Shown: positions 13,705 to 26,394 of the stretch, piece after piece
Layout: every line of letters starts with the position of its first letter
How positions within the stretch are numbered: position 1 is the stretch's first letter
Origin: Hydractinia symbiolongicarpus
Taxonomy: Eukaryota > Cnidaria > Hydrozoa > Anthoathecata > Hydractiniidae
NCBI RefSeq assembly: GCF_029227915.1
Contig: NC_079880.1
Location: 3,908,001 to 3,972,000 of the forward strand
Reading direction: 5' to 3'
Length of the DNA stretch: 64,000 nt
Translations under genes and position numbers: made by a program
The notes under the pieces: generated by a model
Databases searched by the model: none
Told to the model about the DNA's origin: nothing
The model's input: the letters and a program-made list of their open reading frames with translations, nothing else

Positions 13705-16569
13705 ACATGAGACTTGTAGTTTTCAAAAATGTTTTCATTTTTGATGAGACGCTGGATAAAAGCAGTTTAATCGCCGGCAAACGAAAACCTGCGATTTTCC
13801 TAAATCCCGGACTCGGCCCGTATAGTCAAAAGTATACAAAGAAAGTACCCAGGGAGTAAACTCATTTCCAGAACGTTTTTTTAAATTATTTTTTCACCAC
13901 TAAAACGCATAAGACTTGTAGTTATTAAAAATGTTTTCATTTTTGATGAGACGCTGAATAAAAGAAGTTTAATCGCCGGCAAACGAAAACCCGCGATTTC
14001 CCGTAAATCCCGGGCTTGGCCCGTATAGTCAAAAGTAAACAAAGAAAGTACCCAGGGAGTAAACTCATTTCCCGAACGATTTTTTATATTATTTTTTTAC
14101 CACTAAACGCATGAAAATTGTAGTTTTTAAAAATATTTTCATATTTGATGGGACGCTGAATAAAAGAAGTTTAATCGCCGGCAAACGAAAATCCGCGACT
14201 TCCCGTAAATCCCGGACTCGGCCCGTATAGTCAAAAGTATACAAAGAAAGTACCAAGGGAGTAATCTCATTTCCCGAACGATTTTTTAAAGTATTTTTTC
14301 ACCACTAAAACGCATGAGACTTGTAGTTTTCAAAAATGTTTTCATTTTTGATGAGACGCTTAATGAAAGACGTTTAATCGCCGGCAAACGAAATCCCGCG
14401 ATTTTTCGTAAATCCCGGGCTTGGCCCGTATAGTCGAATGTATACAAAGAAAGTACCCTGTGAGTAAACTCATTTCCAGAACGATTTTTTAAATTATTTT
14501 TTCACCACTAAAACGCATGAGACTTGAAGTTTTTAAAAATGTTTTCATTTTTGATGAGACGCTGAATAAAAGAAGTTTAATCGCCGGCAAACGAAAACCC
14601 GCGATTTCCCGTAAATCCCGGCTTGGCCCGTATAGTCAAAAGTATACAAAGAAAGTACCCAGGGAGTAAACTCATTTCCCGAACGATTTTTTAAATTATT
14701 TTTTCACCACTAAAACGCATGAGACTTGTAGTTTTTAAAAATGTTTTCATTTTTGATGAGACGCTGAATAAAAGAAGTATAATCGCCGGCAAACGAAAAC
14801 CCGCGATTTCCCGTAAATCCCGGGCTTGGCCCGTATAGTCGAATGTATACAAAGAAAGTACCCTGTGAGTAAACTCATTTCCAGAACGATTTTTTAAATC
14901 ACATTTTCACCACTAAAACGCATGAGACTTGTAGTTTTTAAAAATGCTTTCATTTTTGATGAGACGCTGAATAAAAGAAGTTTAATCGCCGGCAAACGAA
15001 AACCTGCGATTTCCCGTAAATCCTGGACTCGGCCCGTATAGTCAAAAGTATACAAAGAAAGTACCCAGAGAGTAAACTCATTTCCCAAACGATTTTTTAA
15101 ATTATTAATTCACTACTAAAACGCATGAGACTTGTAGTTTTCAAGAATGTTTTCATTTTTGATGAGACGCTGAATAGAAGCAGTTTAATCGCCGGCAAAC
15201 GAAAACCCGCGATTTGTAAATCTCGGGCTTGGCACGTATAGTCGAATGTATACAAAGAAAGTACCCTGTGAGTAAACTCATTTCCAGAACGATTTTTTAA
15301 ATTATTTTTTCACCACTAAAACACATAAGACTTGTAGTTTTTAAAATGTTTTCATTTTTGATGAGACGCTGAATAAAAGAAGTTTAATCGCCGGCAAACG
15401 AAAACCCGCGATTTCCCGTAAATCCCGGCTTGGCCCGTATAGTCAAAAGTATACAAAGAAAGTACCCAGCAAGTAAACTCATTTCCCGAACGATTTTTTA
15501 AATTATTTTTTCACCACTAAAACGCATGAGACTTGTAGTTTTCAAAAATATTTTCATTTTTGATGAGACGCTGAAAAAAAGCAGTTTAATCGCCGGCAAA
15601 CGAAAACCTGCGATTTCCCTAAATCCCGGACTCGGCCCGTATAGTCAAAAGTATACAAAGAAAGTACCCAGGGAGTAAACTCATTTCCAGAACGATTTTT
15701 TAAATTATTTTTTCACCACTAAAACGCATAAGACTTGTAGTTTTTAAAAATGTTTTCATTTTTGATGAGACGCTGAATAAAAGAAGTTTAATCGCCGGAA
15801 AACGAAAACCCGCGATTTCCCGTAAATCCCGGCTTGGCCCGTATAGTCAAAAGTATACAAAGAAAGTACCCTGGGAGTAAACTCATTTCCCGAACGATTT
15901 TTTAAATTAATTTTTCTCCACTAAAACGCATGAGACTTGTAGTTTTCAACAATGTTTTCATTTTTGATGAGACGCTGAATAAAAGAAGTTTAATCGACGG
16001 CAAACGAAAACCCGCGATTTCCCGTAAATCCCGGGCTTCGCCCGTATAGTCAAAAGTATACAAAGAAAGTACCCAGGAAGTAAACTCATTTCCCGAACGA
16101 TTTTTTAAATTATTTTTTCACCACTAAAACGCATGAGACTTGTAGTTTTTAAAAATGTTTTCATTTTTGATGAGACGCTGAATAAAAGCAGTTTAATCGC
16201 CGGCAAACGAAAACCTGCGATTTCCCGTAAATCCCGGACTCGGCCCGTATAGTCAAAAGTATACAAAGAAAGTACCCAGGGAGTAAACTCATTTCCAGAA
16301 CGATTTTTTAAATTATGTTTTCACCACTAAAACGCATAAGATTTGTAGTTTTTAAAAATGTTTTCATTTTTGATGAGACGCTGAATAAAAGCAGTTTAAT
16401 CGCCGGCAAACGAAAACCCGCGATTTCCCGTAAATCCCGGGCTTGGCACGTATAGTCGTATGTATACAAAGAAAGTACCCTGTGAGTAAACTCATTTCCA
16501 GAACGATTTTTTAAATTATTTTTTCATCACTAAAACGTATAAGACTTGTAGTTTTTAAAAATATTTTTA
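13705..16569 (+). repeat. Mixed domain-2 monomers without a clear tandem HOR
   Basis: About 14 monomers in regular head-to-tail order. Variants include GATGGGACG with TATATTA near 14,090, TTAATGAAAGACG near 14,365, CTTGAAG near 14,525 and TCGAATG with CCCTGTGAG near 14,435, 14,840 and 15,240. There is a 3-base loss in GCGATTTGTAAATC near 15,210. The first CGACGGC monomer, the domain-2 marker, is near 15,996. I saw no repeated order longer than two monomers. Confidence 0.75.
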
Positions 16570-17820
16570 TTTTTGATGAGACGCTGAATAAAAGAAGTTT
16601 AATCGCCGCCAAACTAAAACCCGCGATTTCCCGTAAATCCCGGCTTGGCCCGTATAGTCAAAAGTATACAAAGAAAGTACCCAGGAAGTAAACTCATTTC
16701 CCGAACGATTTTTTAAATTATTTTTTCACCACTAAAACGCATGAGAATTGTAGTTTTCAAAAATGTTTTCATTTTTGATGAGACGCTGATAAAAAGCAGT
16801 TTAATCGCCGGCAAACGAAAACCTGCGATTTCCCTAAATCCCGGACTCGGCCCGTATAGTCAAAAGTATACAAAGAAAGTACCCAGGGAGTAAACTCATT
16901 TCCAGAACGATTTTTTAAATTATTTTTTCACCACTAAAACGCATAAGACTTGTAGTTTTTAAAAATGTTTTCATTTTTGATGAGACGCTGAATAAAAGAA
17001 GTTTAATCGACGGCAAACGAAAACCCGCGATTTCCCGTAAATCCCGGGCTTCGCCCGTATAGTCAAAAGTATACAAAGAAAGTACCCAGGGAGTAAACTC
17101 ATTTCCCGAACGATTTTTTAAATTATTTTTTCACCACTAAAACGCATGAGACTTGTAGTTTTCAAAAATGTTTTCATTTTTGATGAGACGCTGAATAAAA
17201 GAAGTTTAATCGCCGCCAAACTAAAACCCGCGATTTCCCGTAAATCCCGGCTTGGCCCGTATAGTCAAAAGTATACAAAGAAAGTACCCAGGAAGTAAAC
17301 TCATTTCCCGAACGATTTTTTAAATTATTTTTTCACCACTAAAACGCATGAGAATTGTAGTTTTCAAAAATGTTTTCATTTTTGATGAGACGCTGATAAA
17401 AAGCAGTTTAATCGCCGGCAAACGAAAACCTGCGATTTCCCTAAATCCCGGACTCGGCCCGTATAGTCAAAAGTATACAAAGAAAGTACCCAGGGAGTAA
17501 ACTCATTTCCCGAACGATTTTTTAAATTATTTTTTCACCACTAAAACGCATAAGACTTGTAGTTTTTAAAAATGTTTTCATTTTTGATGAGACGCTGAAT
17601 AAAAGAAGTTTAATCGACGGCAAACGAAAACCCGCGATTTCCCGTAAATCCCGGGCTTCGCCCGTATAGTCAAAAGTATACAAAGAAAGTACCCAGGGAG
17701 TAAACTCATTTCCCGAACGATTTTTTAAATTATTTTTTCACCACTAAAACGCATGAGACTTGTAGTTTTCAAAAATGTTTTCATTTTTGATGAGACGCTG
17801 AATAAAAGAAGTTTAATCGC
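16570..17820 (+). repeat. 3-monomer HOR of 607 bp, ~2 copies (CGCCGCCAAACT type)
   Basis: The order is CGCCGCCAAACTAAAAC monomer (AATCG at 16,601 and 17,208, offset 607), then GATAAAAAGCAG monomer, then CGACGGC/GGGCTTCG monomer. The first two members are also found together near 58,423, 59,030 and 60,602, about 42 kb away. The only clear difference between the local copies is TTTCCAGAACG against TTTCCCGAACG. Confidence 0.85.
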
Positions 17821-17954
17821 CGGCAAAGGAAAACCCGCGATTTCCCGTAAATCCCGGGCTTGGCCCGTATAGTCAAAAGTATACAAAGAAAGTACCCAGG
17901 GAGTAAACTAATTTCCCGAACGATTTTTTAAATTACTTTTTCACCACTTAAACG
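17752..17954 (+). repeat. Reference monomer (203 bp) defining the phase used here
   Basis: This copy is close to the consensus and is used to number monomer positions 1-203, starting at CATGAGAC. In order it has: a T/A-rich part with a short dyad (18-39); GATGAGACGCTG (38-49); the palindrome GCCGGC (69-74 region); a C/G-rich stretch with CCCG at about 83, 93, 102 and 113; the palindrome GTATAC (128-133); GTACCCAGGGAG (141-152); TTTCCCGAACG (161-171); a run of T and A (173-190); and CACCACTAAAACG at the end. The most variable sites are 15-24, 47-60, 69-85, 102-112, 121-127, 146-151, 164-168 and 178-190, and these define the subfamilies. My by-eye consensus has 77 G+C in 203 bases (38%) and 12 CpG. 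Confidence 0.9.
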
Positions 17955-19339
17955 CATGAGACTTGTAGTTTTCAAAAATGTTTTCATTTTTGATGAGACG
18001 CTGAAAAAAAGCAGTTTAAACGCCGGCAAACGAAAACCCGCGATTTCCCGTAAATCCCGGCTTGGCCCGTATAGTCAAAAGTATACAAAGAAAGTACCCT
18101 GGGAGTAAACTCATTTCCCGAACGATTTTTTAAGTTATTATTTCACCACTAAAACGCATGAGACTTGTAGTTTTCAAGAATGTTTTCATTTTTGATGAGA
18201 CGCTGAATAAAAGAAGTTTAATCGACGGCAAACGCAAACCCGCGATTTCCCGTAAATCCCGGGCTTCGCCCGTATAGTCAAAAGTATACAAAGAAAGTAC
18301 CCAGGGAGTAAACTCATTTCCCGAACGATTTTTTAAATTATTTTTTCACCACTAAAACGCATGAGACTTGTAGTTTTTAAAAATGTTTTCATTTTTGATG
18401 AGACGCTGAATAAAAGCAGTTTAATCGCCGGCAAACGAAAACCTGCGATTTCCCTAAATCCCAGACTCGGCCCGTATAGTCAAAAGTATACAAAGAAAGT
18501 ACTCAGGGAGTAAACTCATTTCCAGAACGATTTTTTAAATTATTTTTTCACCACTAAAACGCATAAGACTTGTAGTTTTTAAAAATGTTTTCATTTTTGA
18601 TGAGACGCTGAATAAAAGCAGTTTAATCGCCGGCAAACGAAAACCCGCGATTTCCCGTAAATCCCGGGCTTGGCACGTATAGTCGAATGTATACAAAGAA
18701 AGTACCCTGTGAGTAAACTCATTTCCAGAACGATTTTTTAAATTATTTTTTCATCACTGAAACGCATGAGACTTGTAGTTTTCAAAAATGTTTTCATTTT
18801 TGATGAGACGCTGAAAAAAAGCAGTTTAAACGCCGGCAAACGAAAACCTGCGATTTCTCTAAATCCCGAACTCGGCCCGTATAGTCAAAAGTATACAAAG
18901 AAAGTACCCAGGGAGTAAACTCATTTCCCAAACGATTTTTTAAGTTATTATTTCACCACTAAAACGCATGAGACTTGTAGTTTTCAAGAATGTTTTCATT
19001 TTTGATCAGACGCTGAATAAAAGCAGTTTAATCGCCGGCAAACGAAAACCCGCGATTTCCCGTAAATCCCGGGCTTGGCACGTATAGTCGAATGTATACA
19101 AAGAAAGTACCCTGTGAGTAAACTCATTTCCAGAACGATTTTTTAAATTATTTTTTCATCACTAAAACGCATAAGACTTGTAGTTTTTAAAAATATTTTC
19201 ATTTTTGATGAGACGCTGATAAAAAGCAGTTTAATCGCCGGCAAACGAAAACCTGCGATTTCCCTAAATCCCGGACTCGGCCCGTATAGTCAGAAGTATA
19301 CAAAGAAAGTACTCAGGGAGTAAACTCATTTCCAGAACG
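17821..19339 (+). repeat. Mixed domain-2 monomers
   Basis: Includes CAAAGGAAAAC, GAAAAAAAGCAGTTTAAACG, CGACGGCAAACGCAAAC and GGCACGTATAGTCGAATG variants, each seen again elsewhere in domain 2. Order is irregular and no tandem HOR is completed. No other feature is visible. Confidence 0.7.
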
Positions 19340-20660
19340 ATTTTTTAAATTATTTTTTCACCACTAAAACGCATAAGACTTGTAGTTTTTAAAAATGTTT
19401 TCATTTTTGATGAGACGCTGAATAAAAGAAGTTTAATCGACGGCAAACGAAAACCCGCGATTTCCCGTAAATCCCGGGCTTCGCCCGTATAGTCAAAAGT
19501 ATACAAAGAAAGTACCCGGGGAGTAAACTCATTTCCCAAACGATTTTTTAAGTTATTATTTCACCACTAAAACGCATGAGACTTGTAGTTTTCAAGAATG
19601 TTTTCATTTTTGATGAGACGCTGAATAAAAGCAGTTTAATCGCCGGCAAACGAAAACCTGCCATTTCCCTAAATCCCGGACTCGGCCCGTATAGTCAAAA
19701 GTATACAAAGAAAGTACCCAGGGAGTAAACTCATTTCCAGAACGATTTTTTAAATTATTTTTTCACCACTAAAACGCATAAGACTTGTAGTTTTTAAAAA
19801 TGTTTTCATTTTTGATGGGACGCTGAATAAAAGAAGTTTAATCGACGGCAAACGAAAACCCGCGATTTCCCGTAAATCCCGGGCTTCGCCCGTATAGTCA
19901 AAAGTATACAAAGAAAGTACCCAGGGAGTAAACTCATTTCCAGAACGATTTTTTAAATTATGTTTTCACCACTAAAACGCATAAGACTTGTAGTTTTTAA
20001 AAATGTTTTCATTTTTGATGAGACGCTGAATAAAAGAAGTTTAATCGACGGCAAACGAAAACCCGCGATTTCCCGTAAATCCCGGGCTTCGCCCGTATAG
20101 TCAAAAGTATACAAAGAAAGTACCCGGGGAGTAAACTCATTTCCCAAACGATTTTTTAAGTTATTATTTCACCACTAAAACGCATGAGACTTGTAGTTTT
20201 CAAGAATGTTTTCATTTTTGATGAGACGCTGAATAAAAGCAGTTTAATCGCCGGCAAACGAAAACCTGCGATTTCCCTAAATCCCGGACTCGGCCCGTAT
20301 AGTCAAAAGTATACAAAGAAAGTACCCAGGGAGTAAACTCATTTCCAGAACGATTTTTTAAATTATTTTTTCACCACTAAAACGCATAAGACTTGTAGTT
20401 TTTAAAAATGTTTTTATTTTTGATGGGACGCTGAATAAAAGAAGTTTAATCGACGGCAAACGAAAACCCGCGATTTCCCGTAAATCCCGGGCTTCGCCCG
20501 TATAGTCAAAAGTATACAAAGAAAGTACCCAGGGAGTAAACTCATTTCCAGAACGATTTTTTAAATTATGTTTTCACCACTAAAACGCATAAGACTTGTA
20601 GTTTTTAAAAATGTTTTCGTTTTTGATGAGACGCTGAATAAAAGAAGTTTAATCGCCGGC
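19340..20660 (+). repeat. 3-monomer HOR of 608 bp, ~2.1 copies
   Basis: A monomer with CGACGGC, GGGCTTCG and CCCGGGGAG starts near 19,345 and again near 19,953 (offset 608). It is followed each time by a TTAAGTTATTATTTC/CAAGAATG monomer and a GATGGGACG/CGACGGC monomer. A third start near 20,561 keeps the phase but changes to CGCCGGCAAAGGTAAAC, ending the match. Confidence 0.85.
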
Positions 20661-21370
20661 AAAGGTAAACCCGCGATTTCCCGTAAATCCCGGGCTTGGC
20701 CCGTATAGTCAAAAGTATACAAAAAAAGTACCCAGGGAGTAAACTCATTTCCCGAACGATTTTTTAAATTACTTTTTACCACTATAACGCATGAGACTTA
20801 TAGTTTTTAAAAATGTTTTCATTTTTGATGAGACGCTGAATAAAAGAAGTTTAATCGACGGCAAACGAAAACCCGCGATTTCCCGTAAATCCCGGGCTTC
20901 GCCCGTATAGTCAAAAGTATACAAAGAAAGTACCCAGGGAGTAAACTCATTTCCCGAACGATTTTTTAAATTATTTTTTCACCACTAAAACGCATGAGAC
21001 TTGTAGTTTTTAAAAATGTTTTCATTTTTGATGAGACGCTGAATAAAAGAAGTTTAATCGCCGGCAAACGAAAACCCGCGATTTCCCGTAAATCCCGGCT
21101 TCGCCCGAATAGTCAAAAGTATACAAAGAAAGTACCCAGGGAGTAAACTTATTTCCCGAACGATTTTTTAAATTATTTTTTCACCACTAAAACGCATGAG
21201 ACTTGTAGTTTTCAAAAATGTTTTCATTTTTGATGAGACGCTGAATAAAAGAAGTTTAATCGCCGGCAAAGGAAAACCCGCGATTTCCCGTAAATCCCGG
21301 GCTTGGCCCGTATAGTCAAAAGTATACAAAGAAAGTACCCAGGGAGTAAACTCATTTCCCGAACGATTTT
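20661..21370 (+). repeat. Mixed domain-2 monomers
   Basis: Three to four ordinary monomers. They carry CGACGGC (near 20,856), CCCGAATAG (near 21,104) and CAAAGGAAAAC (near 21,269) variants. No tandem HOR and nothing besides satellite. Confidence 0.7.
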
Positions 21371-22180
21371 TTAAATTACTTTTTCACCACTAAAACGCAT
21401 GAGACTTGTACTTTTCAAAAATGTTTTCATTTTTGATGAGACGCTGAAAAAAAGCAGTTTAAACGCCGGCAAACGAAAACCTGCCATTTCTCTAAATACC
21501 GAACTCGGCCCGTATAGTCAAAAGTATACAAAGAAAGTACCCAGGGAGTAAACTCATTTCCCAAACGATTTTTTAAATTATTATTTCACCACTAAAACGC
21601 ATGAGACTTGTAGTTTTCAAGAATGTTTTCATTTTTGATGAGACGCTGAATAAAAGCAGTTTAATCGCCGGCAAACGAAAACCCGCGATTTCCCGTAAAT
21701 CCCGGGCTTGGCACGTATAGTCGAATGTATACAAAGAAAGTACCCTGTGAGTAAACTCATTTCCAGAACGATTTTTTAAATTACTTTTTCACCACTAAAA
21801 CGCATGAGACTTGTAGTTTTCAAAAATGTTTTCATTTTTGATGAGACGCTGAAAAAAAGCAGTTTAAACGCCGGCAAACGAAAACCTGCGATTTCTCTAA
21901 ATACCGAACTCGGCCCGTATAGTCAAAAGTATACAAAGAAAGTACCCAGGGAGTAAACTCATTTCCCAAACGATTTTTTAAATTATTATTTCACCACTAA
22001 AACGCATGAGACTTGTAGTTTTCAAGAATGTTTTCATTTTTGATGAGACGCTGAATAAAAGCAGTTTAATCGCCGGCAAACGAAAACCCGCGATTTCCCG
22101 TAAATCCCGGGCTTGGCACGTATAGTCGAATGTATACAAAGAAAGTACCCTGTGAGTAAACTCATTTCTAGAACGATTTT
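21371..22180 (+). repeat. 2-monomer HOR of 405 bp, 2 copies
   Basis: The pair is a GAAAAAAAGCAGTTTAAACG monomer with CTCTAAATACCGAACTC, then a CAAGAATG/GGCACGTATAGTCGAATG monomer. It is repeated with AAACGCCGGC at 21,461 and 21,866, and TTACTTTTT at 21,376 and 21,781. Differences between copies are single bases, such as TTGTAC against TTGTAG. Confidence 0.87.
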
Positions 22181-22319
22181 TTAAATTATTTTTTCATCAC
22201 TAAAACGCATAAGACTTGTAGTTTTTAAAAATGTTTTCATTTTTGATGAGACGCTGATAAAAAGCAGTTTAATCGCCGGCAAACGAAAACCTGCGATTTC
22301 CCTAAATCCCGGACTCGGC

Positions 22320-25300
22320 CCGTATAGTCAAAAGTATACAAAGAAAGTACCCAGGGAGTAAACTCATTTCCAGAACGATTTTTTAAATTATTTTTTCACC
22401 ACTAAAACGCATAAGACTTGTAGTTTTTAAAAATGTTTTCATTTTTGATGAGACGCTGAATAAAAGAAGTTTAATCGACGGCAAACGAAAACCCGCGATT
22501 TCCCGTAAATCCCGGGCTTCGCCCGTATAGTCAAAAGTATAAAAGAAAGTACCCAGGGAGTAAACTTATTTCCCGAACGATTTTTTAAATTATTTTTTCA
22601 CCACTAAGACGCATGAGACTTGTAGTTTTTAAAAATGTTTTCATTTTTGATGAGACGCTGAATAAAAGCAGTTTAATCGCCGGCAAACGAAAACCTGCGA
22701 TTTCCCGTAAATCCCGGACTCGGCCCGTATAGTCAAAAGTATACAAAGAAAGTACCCAGGGAGTAAACTCATTTCCAGAATGATTTTTTAAATTATGTTT
22801 TCACCACTAAAACGCATAAGACTTGTAGTTTTTAAAAATGTTTTCATTTTTGATGAGACGCTGAATAAAAGAAGTTTAATCGCCGGCAAAGGAAAACCCG
22901 CGATTTCCCGTAAATCCCGGGCTTGGCCCGTATAGTCAAAAGTATACAAAGAAAGTACCTAGGGAGTAAACTCATTTCCCAAACGATTTTTTAAATTATT
23001 ATTTCACCACTAAAACGCATGAGACTTGTAGTTTTCAAGAATGTTTTCATTTTTGATGAGACGCTGAATAAAAGCAGTTTAATCGCCGGCAAACGCAAAC
23101 CCGCGATTTCCCATAAATCACGGGCTTGGCACGTATAGTCGAATGTATACAAAGAAAGTACCCTGTGAGTAAACTCATTTTCAGAACGATTTTTTAAATT
23201 ATTTTTTCATCACTAAAACGCATAAGACTTGTAGTTTTTAAAAATGTTTTCATTTTTGATGAGACGCTGATAAAAAGCAGTTTAATCGCCGGCAAACGAA
23301 AACCTGCGATTTCCCTAAATCCCGGACTCGGCCCGTATAGTCAAAAGTATACAAAGAAAGTACCCAGGGAGTAAACTCATTTCCAGAACGATTTTTTAAA
23401 TTATTTTTTCACCACTAAAACGCATAAGACTTGTAGTTTTTAAAAATGTTTTCATTTTTGATGAGACGCTGAATAAAAGAAGTTTAATCGACGGCAAACG
23501 AAAACCCGCGATTTCCCGTAAATCCCGGGCTTCGCCCGTATAGTCAAAAGTATACAAAGAAAGTACCCAGGGAGTAAACTCATTTCCCGAACGATTTTTT
23601 AAATTATTTTTTCACCACTAAAACGCATGAGACTTGTAGTTTTTAAAAATGTTTTCATTTTTGATGAGACGCTGAATAAAAGCAGTTTAATCGCCGGCAA
23701 ACGAAAACCTGCGATTTCCCGTAAATCCCGGACTCGGCACGTATAGTCAAAAGTATACAAAGAAAGTACCCAGAGAGTAAACTCATTTCCAGAACGATTT
23801 TTTAAATTATGTTTTCACCACTAAAACGCATAAGACTTGTAGTTTTTAAAAATGTTTCATTTTTGATGAGACGCTGAATAAAAGAAGTTTAATCGCCGGC
23901 AAAGGAAAACCCGCGATTTCCCGTAAATCCCGGGCTTGGCCCGTATAGTCAAAAGTATACAAAGAAAGTACCCAGGGAGTAAACTCATTTCCAGAACGAT
24001 TTTTTAAATTATTTTTTCACCACTAAAACGCATAAGACTTGTAGTTTTTAAAAATGTTTTCATTTTTGATGAGACGCTGAATAAAAGAAGTTTAATCGAC
24101 GGCAAACGAAAACCCGCGATTTCCCGTAAATCCCGGGCTTCGCCCGTATAGTCAAAAGTATAAAAGAAAGTACCCAGGGAGTAAACTTATTTCCCGAACG
24201 ATTTTTTAAATTATTTTTTCACCACTAAGACGCATGAGACTTGTAGTTTTTAAAAATGTTTTCATTTTTGATGAGACGCTGAATAAAAGCAGTTTAATCG
24301 CCGGCAAACGAAAACCTGCGATTTCCCGTAAATCCCGGACTCGGCCCGTATAGTCAAAAGTATACAAAGAAAGTACCCAGGGAGTAAACTCATTTCCAGA
24401 ATGATTTTTTAAATTATGTTTTCACCACTAAAACGCATAAGACTTGTAGTTTTTAAAAATGTTTTCATTTTTGATGAGACGCTGAATAAAAGAAGTTTAA
24501 TCGCCGGCAAAGGAAAACCCGCGATTTCCCGTAAATCCCGGGCTTGGCCCGTATAGTCAAAAGTATACAAAGAAAGTACCTAGGGAGTAAACTCATTTCC
24601 CAAACGATTTTTTAAATTATTATTTCACCACTAAAACGCATGAGACTTGTAGTTTTCAAGAATGTTTTCATTTTTGATGAGACGCTGAATAAAAGCAGTT
24701 TAATCGCCGGCAAACGCAAACCCGCGATTTCCCATAAATCACGGGCTTGGCACGTATAGTCGAATGTATACAAAGAAAGTACCCTGTGAGTAAACTCATT
24801 TTCAGAACGATTTTTTAAATTATTTTTTCATCACTAAAACGCATAAGACTTGTAGTTTTTAAAAATGTTTTCATTTTTGATGAGACGCTGATAAAAAGCA
24901 GTTTAATCGCCGGCAAACGAAAACCTGCGATTTCCCTAAATCCCGGACTCGGCCCGTATAGTCAAAAGTATACAAAGAAAGTACCCAGGGAGTAAACTCA
25001 TTTCCAGAACGATTTTTTAAATTATTTTTTCACCACTAAAACGCATAAGACTTGTAGTTTTTAAAAATGTTTTCATTTTTGATGAGACGCTGAATAAAAG
25101 AAGTTTAATCGACGGCAAACGAAAACCCGCGATTTCCCGTAAATCCCGGGCTTCGCCCGTATAGTCAAAAGTATACAAAGAAAGTACCCAGGGAGTAAAC
25201 TCATTTCCCGAACGTTTTTTTAAATTATTTTTTCACCACTAAAACGCATGAGACTTGTAGTTTTTAAAAATGTTTTCATTTTTGATGAGACGCTGAATAA

Positions 25301-25630
25301 AAGCAGTTTAATCGCCGGCAAACGAAAACCTGCGATTTCCCGTAAATCCCGGACTCGGCCCGTATAGTCAAAAGTATACAAAGAAAGTACCCAGAGAGTA
25401 AACTCATTTCCAGAACGATTTTTTAAATTATGTTTTCACCACTAAAACGCATAAGACTTGTAGTTTTTAAAAATGTTTCATTTTTGATGAGACGCTGAAT
25501 AAAAGAAGTTTAATCGCCGGCAAAGGAAAACCCGCGATTTCCCGTAAATCCCGGGCTTGGCCCGTATAGTCAAAAGTATACAAAGAAAGTACCCAGGGAG
25601 TAAACTCATTTCCAGAACGATTTTTTAAAT
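22320..25630 (+). repeat. 8-monomer HOR of 1,621 bp, ~2 copies
   Basis: Private markers repeat at exactly 1,621: the three-base-shorter GTATAAAAGAAAG at 22,541 and 24,162; AAACGCAAAC with CCATAAATCACGGG at 23,091 and 24,712; and AATGTTTCAT (one T lost) at 23,851 and 25,472. Rare differences exist, for example GGCACG at about 23,737 against GGCCCG in the second copy. Confidence 0.92.
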
Positions 25631-26394
25631 TATTTTTTCATCACTAAAACGCATAAGACTTGTAGTTTTTAAAAATGTTTTCATTTTTGATGAGACGCTG
25701 AATAAAAGAAGTTTAATCGCCGGCAAAGGAAAACCCGCGATTTCCCGTAAATCCCGGGCTTGGCCCGTATAGTCAAAAGTATACAAAGAAAGTACCCAGG
25801 GAGTAAACTCATTTCCAGAACGATTTTTTAAATTATTTTCTCATCACTAAAACGCATAAGACTTGTAGTTTTTAAAAATGTTTTCATTTTTGATGACACG
25901 CTGATAAAAAGCAGTTTAATCGCCGGCAAACGAAAACCTGCGATTTCCCTAAATCCCGGACTCGGCCCGTATAGTCAAAAGTATACAAAGAAAGTACCCA
26001 GGGAGTAAACTCATTTCCCGAACGATTTTTTAAATTATTTTTTCACCACTAAAACGCATGAGACTTGTAGTTTTTAAAAATGTTTTCATTTTTGATGAGA
26101 CGCTGAATAAAAGCAGTTTAATCGCCGGCAAACGAAAACCTGCGATTTCCCGTAAATCCCGGACTCGGCCCGTATAGTCAAAAGTATACAAAGAAAGTAC
26201 CCAGGGAGTAAACTCATTTCCAGAACGATTTTTTAAATTATGTTTTCACCACTAAAACGCATAAGACTTGTAGTTTTTAAAAATGTTTTCATTTTTGATG
26301 AGACGCTGAATAAAAGAAGTTTAATCGCCGGCAAAGGAAAACCCGCGATTTCCCGTAAATCCCGGGCTTGGCCCGTATAGTCAAAAGTATACAA
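25631..26394 (+). repeat. Mixed domain-2 monomers at the domain 2/3 junction
   Basis: About four monomers of the CAAAGGAAAAC and GATAAAAAGCAG types (one with GATGACACG), arranged like parts of the previous block but out of its order. After this the CGACGGC type is not seen again. Confidence 0.7.

Noticed and set aside
17752-17954. TTCGTTTGCCGGCG (minus strand, positions about 67-80) as a CENP-B box
   Set aside because: It shares the TTCGTT start but has C where the box needs A, and lacks CGGG at the right distance.
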